In this document: piece by piece, positions 11,525 to 20,783 of the stretch
Position numbering within the stretch: position 1 is the stretch's first letter
Layout of the letters: each line of letters starts with the position of its first letter
Assembly (NCBI GenBank): GCA_958352845.1
Contig: CATWQC010000009.1
Location: 3,774-67,773, forward strand
DNA from: an uncultured Collinsella sp.
GTDB lineage: Bacteria; Actinomycetota; Coriobacteriia; Coriobacteriales; Coriobacteriaceae
Reading direction: 5' to 3'
DNA: 64,000 bases
Position numbers and translations under genes: made by a program
The notes under the pieces: model-generated
Told to the model about the DNA's origin: nothing
Databases searched by the model: none
What the model saw: the letters and a program-made list of their open reading frames with translations, nothing else

Positions 11525-12067
11525 CGACTGACCGCCAAGGGCCAAAATGGCCCCTCCATCCCTGGGCGACCGGCTCTGGTGCGCCAAGGAGTGTCCCCAA
11601 GTGCCGGCAGAAAAGGAACGTCCCTATCTGCCGGCTAGAGGGCACCGAAGAGAATGGCGTAGGTAGTGGATTCGCCGAGCTTGAGCTCGTCGCCGGGATT
11701 GAGTTGGGCGGAACGGCCGGGTTCGACCTGAATGCAGACGCGCGTGGCCCCGTTTACCACCACGGTTCCGTTGGTGGACGACAAGTCCTCGACGTGCCAG
11801 ATATTTTGAGCATCGCACCAGATATGGGCATGGCGGGCCGAGACATCGTCGCCGACGTCGGTAATATCGCCCTCGCCAGTGGCCAGCGCGCCAATCTCAA
11901 CACCCTGCTCACTCGGCTGAATCCAGCGCGGGGCGCTCACGACAAAACTGTTTTGTACGCGCAGCAAGCCCAAGGGGTGCGCCGGGGCGGGTTCGCGTTC
12001 GCCCGCGGTCATCGACATGCCAAGCGAACGCGGCGTGGATGTGCCTCCGCCACAGGTCGCGTGCGCG
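11525..12067. repeat. Direct repeat, right copy (FHA gene 3' end plus downstream hairpin)
   Basis: Same-orientation homologue of 4785-5323. Here the segment is part of the intact FHA gene. The outermost spacer also matches, including GGGCCAAAATGG-type palindromes. Recombination between the two copies would delete the island and leave one intact FHA gene. Confidence 0.85.
11603..11635 (-). repeat. Hairpin at the stop codon of the FHA gene (right copy)
   Basis: GCCGGCAG (11603-11610) pairs with CTGCCGGC (11628-11635) around a loop with GGAACGTCCC. It is a probable transcription end for the operon. The G-C pair at 11606/11632 replaces the A-T pair of the left copy. Confidence 0.6.
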
Positions 12068-12573
12068 TAGTCGATGGCATAGTTCACCGAGGACCGCACA
12101 TCCGCCGAACAACCGACGGCGACAAACAGCACCAGCACGGCCTCGGCGCGCTCGGCGGGCATGAGTTCCGCCGCCTGGGACAGGCGATCGAGCGCGTTGC
12201 GATAGAGATTCGTGTCCTGGTGGCACTCTTCGAGCGCGCGTACCATCGGTTCACCTGCAGGACCGCACACCATATTGATCACAGCCGTGGAGTCCATGGG
12301 ATTGCGCTGGCGCAGGGCCAGTTGCGACATAATACGCGCAGCCGAGGTACCGTATTCGGCAAAGTAGCGATGCTGAAGCGTGCCGACCGGCGCGCGAACG
12401 ATAAAGCGGGAAACCCAAGAGCGATCGGCGGCTCGGCTCTGTGGGCTGCGGCCGTCGGCGAGCGGACGGGACGAAAGCACCAAGCCGCACAGCTCGATAT
12501 GGCTCAGATGCGCCGCGCGCTTAAAGATGTCAAACATGGCCCCGCATGGGGTGAGCTCAACTTGAGATGCCAT
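11635..12573 (-). CDS. FHA-domain protein, last gene of a kinase operon
   Basis: A 312-residue protein. The C-terminal FHA domain (roughly 220-305) has GALATGEGDITDVGDDVSAR with the R-H pair, then STNGTVVVNG, the residues that bind phosphothreonine. The N-terminal 200 residues are mostly helical and not recognised. The ATG at 12573 lies 3 bases after the stop of the frame-corrected kinase gene, and its ribosome site AAGGAGG lies in the end of that gene, so translation is probably coupled. The likely role is reading the phosphorylation state set by the neighbouring kinase. Confidence 0.85.
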   Translation of the reverse strand: MASQVELTPCGAMFDIFKRAAHLSHIELCGLVLSSRPLADGRSPQSRAADRSWVSRFIVRAPVGTLQHRYFAEYGTSAARIMSQLALRQRNPMDSTAVINMVCGPAGEPMVRALEECHQDTNLYRNALDRLSQAAELMPAERAEAVLVLFVAVGCSADVRSSVNYAIDYAHATCGGGTSTPRSLGMSMTAGEREPAPAHPLGLLRVQNSFVVSAPRWIQPSEQGVEIGALATGEGDITDVGDDVSARHAHIWCDAQNIWHVEDLSSTNGTVVVNGATRVCIQVEPGRSAQLNPGDELKLGESTTYAILFGAL

Positions 12574-12576
12574 GAC

Positions 12577-14420
12577 CTAGGCCTCCTTAGTCGTAGAAAT
12601 AGAATCGGACGATACTTCGACAGGTCCGCCAAAAGTACGGGCAGCTGCGGCTCCACCGGCAAGCGGAGTCGCCATCTGGGCTTTTGTGCGTCGTGGTGCC
12701 GAAACGGGAAGTTCAAAGGCAAAGCCCATCGCAAGCAAAAACCACGTAAGCGTATAGGTTGCAACCAGAGCGGCAACAAGGCCGCCATCACGGCGCGTTG
12801 GGAAAATACGCTACATGCAGCCACAACCAGCACCGGAACCTCGCAGACAGAAAGCGCAAGCACACCCTGCAGGAAGCCCGAGCGCCGATCGCGCGCAAGC
12901 GCCCCCGCGGCAACGCCGGCTATGCCTGGCAGCGCCAACGCCAGTGCGGCAATAATACCCGGTAGCGACCCAGACCACACGAGCGATCCCAAAGTCGCCG
13001 TCACGCGAGCGCCCGACGCCAGCAGCGCGGCCGAAACCACGATCACAGCCCAAACCACGCCACAGACGACCGTCGCGCCGACCATCAGCGCGCGACGAAC
13101 CGCGCGGCCAGACGCATCCATGGGGCACGGCGTGAGCGGCTCGCCGCGGAGCGAACGGCCGACATTTTGCGCATAGTGGTCACAAAACGCTGAGAGCGCC
13201 GCCTCGACCGCCGCCGGCTCGGGACGATCTTTTTGATGGCTGGACAGACAGGCCATCACCACGTCGAACAGCTGGGCATCGACAAACGCCAGCGCATCGC
13301 GTAGCTCTTCGGAATCCGGCTCAAGCCCTAGCTGCTGGGCCTGCTCGGCCGCGGCGAGCGCCACATCGGGCTCACGACGAAGCAGCTGAGTCAAATCACA
13401 ACCGGGCGCATGGGCACCAATGGGATAGTCGGGCCGCGTGTCCATCTTGAGACGGTAGGGGCTCGCGATGTCGCGCGTCTTTTTGCGCGAACCCGAGGTG
13501 CCCGAAGTGCTCGGCGCGGCTTCGTATGGCGCGACGCCGGCAATGAGCTCGTAAACCGTGCTTGCCGCGGCATAGACGTCGATCGCCGGCGACATACGCA
13601 AAGCGCGCAGATCGGGAATATCGTCGGTGAGCATCTCGGGCGGGGCATAGGCAACCGTCGCGCGACGCAGCGTGGCATAGCGCTCGGTAAAGGATGCCTT
13701 GCCGCCGGTACCGGCCACGGCCGACGCAGGCTCAAGCGCCAGCGACGAGCCAAAGTCGATCAGGCACAGGTCAAAGGTGCCCTCGGCAAGCTGCCGGTCA
13801 AGCGGTAGACGCGCCGTGCGCACCATAATATTAGCGGGCGAGATATCGCGATGGACAAAGCCCTCACCCACCAGGCTCATACGGCAGAGCAGATCGAACA
13901 GGTCGCGACCCAGACGCGCCGCCACAAGCGGCGACAGGCGTCCGGCATCGTCCACGGCGAGTCGCGAACGCAAGCGGGCAAGCGTCTCGCCCTCGATCCA
14001 TTCCATGACAATTGCAGGCACACCGTCGACCTCGCCCCAGCCATAGAGGCGGGGAAAGCCCTTAAGGCCCGAAAGGGCGCGATGGCATTCGTATTCCTCG
14101 CGAAACGCCGCCTTGAACTTGGCGACCAGCGCCTCGTGAGCGGCATCGTCGTCAAACTCATCGCGCGTCGGCAAGATGAGCTGCTTGAGTGCCACGGCCT
14201 CGCCTTGGGCGTTGACGGCACGCGTCACGCGGCCGATACCGCCACGGCGCATGGTGGCATCGTCGGCAAACAGCATCGTAAAACGACGCAGATAGGCAGG
14301 CAGTTCGTCCTGACCGAGCGCAATGGCCGGCTCAAACCCGTCGACACGCGCCAGGCGCAGGCCGACCATCGGATCGCGACCGAGCGATTGCGGTACGGTG
14401 GATGCAAGATCGGTCATCAT
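12577..14420 (-). CDS. Membrane Ser/Thr protein kinase, frameshifted near its C-terminus
   Basis: The kinase domain has a VALKQ lysine, HRDISPANIMV near 188, LIDFGSS and YAPPEML. A hydrophobic region from about 437 on forms several membrane spans. Read as it stands, the frame after CSVF turns Arg/Pro-rich and runs 70 bases into the FHA gene to 12504. Shifting frame by one inserted base at the A-run 12803-12806 gives TRRDGGLVAALVATYTLTWF, a normal membrane span, and a stop at 12577, exactly before the FHA ribosome site. So a base is missing, either a real mutation or an assembly error in a homopolymer. The start overlaps the upstream gene by ATGA. Confidence 0.85.
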
Positions 14421-15322
14421 AGGGCAAGCGCCGCCACGTTATTGTTGAAGTTACCGAGCGCGACGTCATCATCGCCGTAATGGCCGACCCATTGACATAG
14501 GTTGGTATAACAGCCCCACAGATTGGCATACTGCTGATACCACTTTGACCGGGGCGAGAATGTCTGACGACCGAACTCGGCTCGAATGACAAACATCTCC
14601 CCGACCAGGCTGTCGCACGGCCTGGGATCTCCCGTAGAGTTATAGGTCGAGACCACGTCATTGGCACGAGAAACGTAACTGTCGAGCATGTTGTACTTGG
14701 TCACAAGCCAACTGTGAATGCTCTCTTCCTCAGCAGCGGAAAGGCCACCGGAGTTTGCATCGTTGTCAGTGTTGCCGCCCGTCGAGCCGCCGTTTCCAGG
14801 CCCTCCGGTAGAGGAACCCGCCCCAGAGCCGCCGCCCGAACTCGATGAATCCGAGCCGGAGCCAGGAGTATCCGAGCTACCGGGCTTTCCGGACTGCTGG
14901 GCGTCCTGCTCCTTTTGCTGCTCGACCTTATTCACCGTTGCCACCACGCTATTGTTGGACAACCGATCGATGATCTTGGTGTTGGTGAGCACGATGGTTT
15001 TGCCATTGGCAAGCGTGACTTCGTTGTCCGGGGCCTCGGCGCCGTCCGCATCGTCGGTGCCAAACACAATATGCGCGACCACACTTGCCCAAGCATATCC
15101 AGTCGTGGTACCCAGGTCACTTTTGACCTCATGCCCCACGCGCGGTTCGCGTGCGGCATGCGCCTGCATCATGGACGGCACGGTCATGCCATAGGCGGAA
15201 ACGCCAGCTATGACCAGCACCAGCGAGCACGATAGCAGTGCGTACGCCCGCGGCGCCAAGCCCAGTCGGCGTCGCATGCGCACTGCGGCGCCGCGCTTTG
15301 TCTGAGTGCCACCGGGCCGCAT
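14417..15322 (-). CDS. Membrane-anchored extracellular protein with Ser/Gly linker
   Basis: Start chosen at ATG 15322, which has GGAGGAGAACGC directly upstream; the longer frame from 15415 is less likely. The 301 residues hold a basic N-terminus, one membrane helix (about 24-46), an extracellular part, a low-complexity Ser/Gly/Pro linker near 150-200, and a C-terminal helical domain with several Cys (PRPCDSLVG, LWGCYTNLCQWVG). It is the first gene of the membrane protein-kinase-FHA operon and overlaps the kinase start, so it may be the sensor or substrate. No family was recognised. Confidence 0.7.
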   Translation of the reverse strand: MRPGGTQTKRGAAVRMRRRLGLAPRAYALLSCSLVLVIAGVSAYGMTVPSMMQAHAAREPRVGHEVKSDLGTTTGYAWASVVAHIVFGTDDADGAEAPDNEVTLANGKTIVLTNTKIIDRLSNNSVVATVNKVEQQKEQDAQQSGKPGSSDTPGSGSDSSSSGGGSGAGSSTGGPGNGGSTGGNTDNDANSGGLSAAEEESIHSWLVTKYNMLDSYVSRANDVVSTYNSTGDPRPCDSLVGEMFVIRAEFGRQTFSPRSKWYQQYANLWGCYTNLCQWVGHYGDDDVALGNFNNNVAALAL

Positions 15323-15500
15323 GCGTTCTCCTCCAAGAAAAACACGCCGCTCAGAAGCGGCGCATTCATTCAAATCCATATTTGAGTGTATCAGCGAACC
15401 CAAAAGGTTGCGCAACGAATGGGCAAATTAAGGATGCGAGCGGAAGCATCCATGCGATAAGCGGATACGAAGCATCTTTGTTGCACAACAAACTCACAGT

Positions 15501-15530
15501 CGCACGGGGAAATTATGACTACCCCGTGCG
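15501..15530 (-). terminator. Hairpin downstream of recR
   Basis: CGCACGGGG (15501-15509) pairs with CCCCGTGCG (15522-15530). There is no strong T-tract, so termination is only probable. Confidence 0.45.
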
Positions 15531-15567
15531 TCGCGAGGAAAACATACGGCAGGAGCAGGCTCGCCAC

Positions 15568-16164
15568 CTAAATCGTGCGACGGGCCTCGATGGCGCGCCC
15601 AAGCGTAAGCTCGTCGGCATACTCCAGGTCGCCGCCCACGGGAAGGCCGCTCGCCAGACGCGATACCTCGACGCCCAGCGGCTTGATAGTGCGGGCCAGG
15701 TAGCTCGCCGTGGTCTCGCCCTCGATGTTGGGGTTGGTGGCGATAATGACCTCATGGATATCCTCGTGGCCCAGACGCACCAGCAGCTCGCGGATGTGCA
15801 ACTGCTCGGGACCAATCTTGTCCATGGGACTGATCACGCCGCCCAATACGTGGTAGAGGCCGTGGTAGCTGCCCGTGCGCTCGATCGCCTGGACATCGCG
15901 CGGCTCGCCCACCACGCAAATGCGAGTGGTATCGCGCATCGGGTCCTGGCAGATGGAGCACTCGTCGGCCGTGGCGTAGTTAAAGCAGCGGCTGCAAAAG
16001 TGGACCTCCTGCTTGACCTCCAGGATGGCCTCGGCCAGGCGGCGCGCCTCCTCGGCGTCGGCCTCCAACAGGTAATAGGCGATGCGCTGGGCCGACTTGG
16101 GACCAATGCCCGGCAGACGGCCCAGCTCATCGAGCAGTTTTTGCAGACTGTGGTTGGCACTCAT
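15568..16164 (-). CDS. recR: Recombination mediator RecR
   Basis: A 198-residue protein of normal RecR length, which acts with RecF/RecO to load RecA at gapped DNA. It has the helix-hairpin-helix [17 protein letters not shown], a four-Cys zinc finger ([16 protein letters not shown]) and the Toprim domain ([17 protein letters not shown], then the [14 protein letters not shown] segment). It lies 13 bases after ebfC, the usual pairing. Confidence 0.97.
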   Translation of the reverse strand: MSANHSLQKLLDELGRLPGIGPKSAQRIAYYLLEADAEEARRLAEAILEVKQEVHFCSRCFNYATADECSICQDPMRDTTRICVVGEPRDVQAIERTGSYHGLYHVLGGVISPMDKIGPEQLHIRELLVRLGHEDIHEVIIATNPNIEGETTASYLARTIKPLGVEVSRLASGLPVGGDLEYADELTLGRAIEARRTI

Positions 16165-16177
16165 ATATATGCGTGTC

Positions 16178-16498
16178 TTAGAACGGCATGCCCGGGATGT
16201 TGAGGCCGCCGGTGATGGCGCCCATCTGCTTGTTGGCGAGCTCGTTGACGCCGCGGACGGCCTCGTTGACGGCAGCCATGATCATATCCTGCAGCATATC
16301 GACGTCCTCGGGATCGAGCGCATCGGGATCGATGGTGAGGTTGACGAGCTCCATCTCGCCGTTAACGGTCACCTTGACCATGCCGCCGCCGGCAGAGGCG
16401 TCGACGGTCTGGGACTTGAGGTTCTCCTGCGCGGCGGCAAGCTGCTCCTGCATCTTGCGAGCCTGCTTCATCATCTGCTGCATGTTCATACCGGCCAT
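16178..16498 (-). CDS. ebfC: YbaB/EbfC family nucleoid-associated protein
   Basis: A 106-residue protein beginning [20 protein letters not shown], with the conserved [14 protein letters not shown] strand region. It is a dimeric DNA-binding protein usually encoded between dnaX and recR. The ATG at 16498 has AAAGGAG at good spacing. Here it is separated from dnaX by an opposite-strand gene, so it probably has its own promoter in 16499-16837. Confidence 0.95.
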   Translation of the reverse strand: MAGMNMQQMMKQARKMQEQLAAAQENLKSQTVDASAGGGMVKVTVNGEMELVNLTIDPDALDPEDVDMLQDMIMAAVNEAVRGVNELANKQMGAITGGLNIPGMPF

Positions 16499-16660
16499 GA
16501 TGGCTCCTTTACGTGCGGCCGCACGCCGAGCTGCAAGGGCAGCCGGAGCACGGCGGGACTTTCAAACTCAAAAATCGTACCACGGCGCGCGGCGAGAGAG
16601 CGGGGCGGACGTGTTACCTCAGTCGATATACATGTCCTCCAATACAAACCGCACTCAAAG

Positions 16661-16695
16661 ATTATGCAAGGTCGAATTATGCAAGGTTGCATAAT
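16661..16695. promoter_or_regulatory. Palindrome with extra half-site, possible operator
   Basis: ATTATGCAAGGTTGCATAAT (16676-16695) is a perfect palindrome, and ATTATGCAAGG also occurs just upstream at 16661-16671. It sits in the 340-base divergent gap between ebfC and the small membrane protein gene at 16838, where no other gene is seen. A regulator site controlling either gene is plausible. Confidence 0.5.
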
Positions 16696-16837
16696 ATCGC
16701 ACACTCAATCTAGTAGAGCCGAATCCGGCATTTCATGTGCGCCACTAAATAGCTAAATGCCGAACCGCTGCTCGAGGCGGCGCACATGGCGGCAGGGTAT
16801 AATTTGATTGCCATAGATAGTAATTTGGAGGTGCCCC

Positions 16838-17311
16838 ATGAATGCCCCCAACGCGCTCCAAAACATCCGCTCAAAACACCCCGTTGCATATGTGGTTCTC
16901 TATCTCTTTGTCGGCTGGGCATTGCTGGTTGTCATCACCCATGCCATAGCTTTTGGAGCAGAACTGCTGATAGCCAGCTCGGACCAGCCCGTCGTCAAAT
17001 GGGAGACGACCGATGAGTGCACCGACGGAACCCGAACCGTCTACTACAACAGCCCGTCCCTCTATCAAGAGTTCAAGGTCAAGATAAAGGACTTCAAGAT
17101 TGTCGATGCCGAGCTAGGCGTTTATTTGGCAATCGGAGCAACCATTAACGCCGAGCAAGTCGAGTACACGGACAGCCATGCGACGTATCGTATCGACCTC
17201 AGCATCCTAGGCCGACCGTCACGCACCTGTCTGCTCAAATGCGACATACGCGGCACCACACTACACATGTCCGAAATACAGATGCGCCCGGACAAGGGGT
17301 CCTCTTCTTGA
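16838..17311 (+). CDS. Small anchored protein of unknown function
   Basis: 157 residues, with ATG 16838 after GGAGG. One N-terminal helix (VAYVVLYLFVGWALLVVITH) is followed by an extracytoplasmic domain with three Cys. It lies on the plus strand between dnaX and ebfC, two genes normally cotranscribed, and converges on dnaX with only 21 bases between stops. No family was recognised. Confidence 0.7.
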   Translation: MNAPNALQNIRSKHPVAYVVLYLFVGWALLVVITHAIAFGAELLIASSDQPVVKWETTDECTDGTRTVYYNSPSLYQEFKVKIKDFKIVDAELGVYLAIGATINAEQVEYTDSHATYRIDLSILGRPSRTCLLKCDIRGTTLHMSEIQMRPDKGSSS

Positions 17312-17332
17312 GCAGTATACCCGCCTGCGCAG

Positions 17333-19798
17333 CTACTCCACCGGCTTGAAGATGGTGGCCTGACCGAAGACGCTGCGGATGAGGTCTTTGGCCTCGTCCT
17401 CGGTCTGCGGGATGCTCGGGGCTGCGCCCTGGTGGCCGAAGGGGCTGCCGGCGCCGGGGTTGGACTCCCAGGGAGCTGCAGGAGCGTCCTCCTCTTTGGG
17501 GGCAGCTACAGCGGACTTGGGCGCGGGCGTCGCACCCGGCACGTCGAACGGAGGAAGATCGTCCCCGCCAGCATCGGCAGCAAAGCCGCCGACCATGGCG
17601 TCGTCGTAGGGTACCTGCTCGGATTCCCACGGCGCGGACTGCGCGACAGGCTGAGCCTTGGGGGCAGCCGAGCGCTCGGGCGCACGGGGTGCGGGCTCGG
17701 TCGGGAGCTTACCCGTGGCAGGAGCACCGGCGGGGTTGTCGGAGCGTAGCCAGGGGGCTTTGCCCAGGTCAGACGACTTGGGCGCGGGCGAGACGGGCTT
17801 GGACGCGGGTGTCGGAGCAGCCGGTTTGGGCGCCGCGGGCTTAGGCGCCGACGGGGTCGATGCCGCTACCGGTGCCGTTTGCTGCTGCGGCGCGCTGGCG
17901 CTCGAGGATACAGGGGCCGCCGAGGACACGGGTTGCGGGTCCGCAGATGCCGCAGCCCGTGCAGATGGAGAATGCTCCTCATGTTGAGGAGCCGGCGTGC
18001 CACCCCCATCCAGGACATAGTCGACGGTGCGATGACCGAAGACCGCACTGACTGTCGGCAAAAACACCGCCTGTGTATCAGCACGCCCGAGCATCTTGAT
18101 AGCAAATGCCGTAGGGAACGAGACCGTGAGCTTAGAACCATCGTCTGCCGTAGCGCGAGCGTTCAACAGGAGAGCCGCATAAGAAGGTTGTTGGGCCTTG
18201 ACGCGCTCGACGACCTCGCCCCATTTGCGCTGGAGCTCGCCAGCGTCCTCGACCGCGGGGGTCTCGGCAGCACCGGCGGCGGCAACCTGAGCGGCGTTGT
18301 TGGACTTGGACACCGGCACGGTCGATGCAGCAGGCGCGGGAGCCGGAGCCGCAACGGGTTGAGGTGCAGGCGTTACAGGTTTGGGCGCGGGAGCCGGAGC
18401 TGCGGACTTGGGCGCAGGCTGGGCCGCCGGAACAGCAGCGCCGCGGTCCCAAGGCATGCCACCCTGATGCGCGGGCGTAGCAGCGGGGGCGGCAGTCGCC
18501 GCGGGAGTAGCAGCTCGGGCACCCGAGATCAGCGTCGGTTGTTGTGTCGTCGCAGGCGCAGCCGCGACAGCCGCAGGCGCACTCGCTTGAGCAGCAGCCA
18601 CGCTCGCCGGAACGGCGGCGTTGGCAACCATGGCCTCCAAGCGTGCCACGCGCTCGGCCAAAGCCTCAATCGTTAAATCGGCCTCGGGACGCGCCAGACG
18701 CGTACAGGCGATCTCGAGCACCAGGCGCACGTCGCTCGCGCCCCTCATCTCCAACGCGGCATCGTCGAGCACCGTCAGCACGCGGGCCAGACGGTCGGCC
18801 GGATGCTCGCCAAAGGCAGCAGCCTCGGCAGCAAGCGCCTCGGCCTGCTCGGCCCCGCCCTCAAACAGCTCGGCACGGGCACCGGCAACGCAGGCCACAT
18901 ACACGTCGCGCACATGCGCCACCAGGTCGCGCGTCAGCTCAAGCAGATCATTGCCCTCCTCGACCTGTGCACGAATGAGCCCATAGAGCTCAGCAATATC
19001 ACGCTCGGCGATGGCGCGGGCAAACTCGCCCAGAATCTGGTCGGAAACCTCGCCCAAAAGCGAGCGGGCATCGTCCGCATGCACGGCGCCGTTGCCAAAA
19101 ACGCTCAGCTGCTCCAGCGTGGAGAGCGCGTCGCGCATGCCGCCCTTGGCATGGCGTGCCACGATGGCCAGCGCCTCGTCGTCGTAATCGAAGCCCTCCT
19201 GCTCACACACGTAGGACAGGCGATGCTCGATATCCTCGTTGCCGATACGGTGGAAATCGAAGCGCTGGCAGCGCGAGAGGATGGTCTCCAGAATCTTTTG
19301 CGGGTCGGTGGTGCACAGCACAAAGATCACGTGCGCCGGCGGCTCCTCGAGCGTCTTGAGCAGCGCGTTGAACGCTGCCGTCGTGAGCATGTGGACCTCG
19401 TCGATGATATAGATCTTGTACTTGCCGCGCACCGGGGCAAAGTTGACGGAGTTGATGATCTCCTCGCGCACGTTGTCCACGCCCGTGCGGCTTGCGGCGT
19501 CGAGCTCGTAAACATCGGGATGATTGCCCTCGGCGATGAGCTCGCACTCCTCGCAGGTGCCGTCGGGCATGCAGCCGCTTGCGCCCTCGGCGCGCGCCGC
19601 CCCGGCGTTGCGGCACAGCAGCGCCTTGGCAAGGATGCGCGCCATGGTGGTCTTGCCTGTGCCGCGCGGTCCGCAGAACAGGTACGCGTGGGACAGGCGT
19701 CCCTCGGTGATGGCGTGCTCGAGCGTCGAGACGATATGCTGCTGGCCCACCACGGAGTCGAAGGTGAGCGGGCGATACTTTCGGTACAACGATTCCAT
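17333..19798 (-). CDS. dnaX: DNA polymerase III subunit gamma/tau
   Basis: 821 residues from MESLYRKYRPLTF, with ATG 19798 preceded by GGGGGAG; the frame from 19858 is longer but lacks a site. The clamp-loader ATPase has Walker A GPRGTGKTT near 41, a four-Cys zinc module (60-83) and Walker B IIDEVHML. A long Ala/Pro-rich region follows domain III and typifies the tau tail in high-GC bacteria. The C-terminus ends in a short conserved segment (LIRSVFGQATIFKPVE). It loads the sliding clamp and links polymerase to helicase. Confidence 0.96.
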   Translation of the reverse strand: MESLYRKYRPLTFDSVVGQQHIVSTLEHAITEGRLSHAYLFCGPRGTGKTTMARILAKALLCRNAGAARAEGASGCMPDGTCEECELIAEGNHPDVYELDAASRTGVDNVREEIINSVNFAPVRGKYKIYIIDEVHMLTTAAFNALLKTLEEPPAHVIFVLCTTDPQKILETILSRCQRFDFHRIGNEDIEHRLSYVCEQEGFDYDDEALAIVARHAKGGMRDALSTLEQLSVFGNGAVHADDARSLLGEVSDQILGEFARAIAERDIAELYGLIRAQVEEGNDLLELTRDLVAHVRDVYVACVAGARAELFEGGAEQAEALAAEAAAFGEHPADRLARVLTVLDDAALEMRGASDVRLVLEIACTRLARPEADLTIEALAERVARLEAMVANAAVPASVAAAQASAPAAVAAAPATTQQPTLISGARAATPAATAAPAATPAHQGGMPWDRGAAVPAAQPAPKSAAPAPAPKPVTPAPQPVAAPAPAPAASTVPVSKSNNAAQVAAAGAAETPAVEDAGELQRKWGEVVERVKAQQPSYAALLLNARATADDGSKLTVSFPTAFAIKMLGRADTQAVFLPTVSAVFGHRTVDYVLDGGGTPAPQHEEHSPSARAAASADPQPVSSAAPVSSSASAPQQQTAPVAASTPSAPKPAAPKPAAPTPASKPVSPAPKSSDLGKAPWLRSDNPAGAPATGKLPTEPAPRAPERSAAPKAQPVAQSAPWESEQVPYDDAMVGGFAADAGGDDLPPFDVPGATPAPKSAVAAPKEEDAPAAPWESNPGAGSPFGHQGAAPSIPQTEDEAKDLIRSVFGQATIFKPVE

Positions 19799-19913
19799 GG
19801 GTGCTCCCCCGGGTATACTGAGTCTTGTTGCCGCGACGGCCATGCGGTCGCACGGCATACTTCACTCATAATAACCCGTACGGCGAGCCCGCCGCGATAG
19901 GAGTCCAAAGAGC

Positions 19914-20639
19914 ATGGCAGACGCAGAGAGCAACCTCGTTCCCTCCGAAGCAGCCGACCAGGTCGAGGTCGCGCTCGAGAAGCAGGCCGCAGCCGACGAC
20001 GGCATCCTGTACCTCAACGAGTACCAGTACGAAAACGACCTGGTCACCGACTTCGCCCGCCTGGTCGCCTCGCCCAGGCGTCGCGGTTCGCTGTATGTCG
20101 CCGCGGCAATTGCCGCGCTGATCGGCATTGGCATGCTGGTGGCCGGCGGTAACTGGATCAAGTTTGGCGTCGTCCTGATCGTATTCGGCGCCTTTTTGGC
20201 CTGGTGGAGCAAAAACCTGCACCACACGCTCGCCCGTGACTTTATCGACGCCGTCGAGGCCGACGAGTCCATGGGTGGCCGCTATCGCCGCGTCGCTGCC
20301 AACGAGGACGGCCTGATGGTTTGGGGCAAGAGCGGCAAGTCGCAGTTCTTCCCGTTTGAAAAGCTCGACCACGTGCTCGACGGCGAGCGCATCTTTGTAG
20401 CCATGTTCGCCGACCAGGGCGTGACGATCCCTAAGGACACCTTTGTCCGCGGCAATGCCGAGCAGTTTGGCACCTTCCTTAAGGCGCGCATCAACAAAAA
20501 ACTCCGCATCGAGACCAAGAAGAAGAAAATGAAGGCCGAGAAGGCTGCCGCCGAGGCCAAGCGGGGCGACAAGGCCGACAAGCCCCAGGATAACAAGGGC
20601 AAGCGGCGCAAGCAGAAGAAGAGCAAGAAGAAGCGCTAA
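19914..20639 (+). CDS. Membrane protein with YcxB-like C-terminal domain
   Basis: 241 residues. Two close membrane helices (SLYVAAAIAALIGIGMLVAGG and KFGVVLIVFGAFLAWW) are followed by a strand-rich segment (YRRVAANEDGLMVWGKSGKS, FPFEKLDHVLDGERIFV) that resembles the YcxB-like domain. A very basic Lys-rich tail ends the protein. It is divergent from dnaX. The function of the family is unknown. Confidence 0.65.
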   Translation: MADAESNLVPSEAADQVEVALEKQAAADDGILYLNEYQYENDLVTDFARLVASPRRRGSLYVAAAIAALIGIGMLVAGGNWIKFGVVLIVFGAFLAWWSKNLHHTLARDFIDAVEADESMGGRYRRVAANEDGLMVWGKSGKSQFFPFEKLDHVLDGERIFVAMFADQGVTIPKDTFVRGNAEQFGTFLKARINKKLRIETKKKKMKAEKAAAEAKRGDKADKPQDNKGKRRKQKKSKKKR

Positions 20640-20783
20640 GGCCAAGCCAGACAGGCAGCCTCGCATCCCGCCATCCTCGCCATCCGCCTGAGCGTGCTAC
20701 ACTAGCAGCATCTATGCCACCGCGAACGGCTCGGCCCCGCGCCCGCCGCTCACAAACGAACTTTAAACGCACGAGGGTTGGCC

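Noticed and set aside
12504..12576. Natural kinase C-terminus overlapping the FHA gene
   Set aside because: The Arg/Pro-rich tail comes from a one-base frameshift; the corrected frame stops at 12577.
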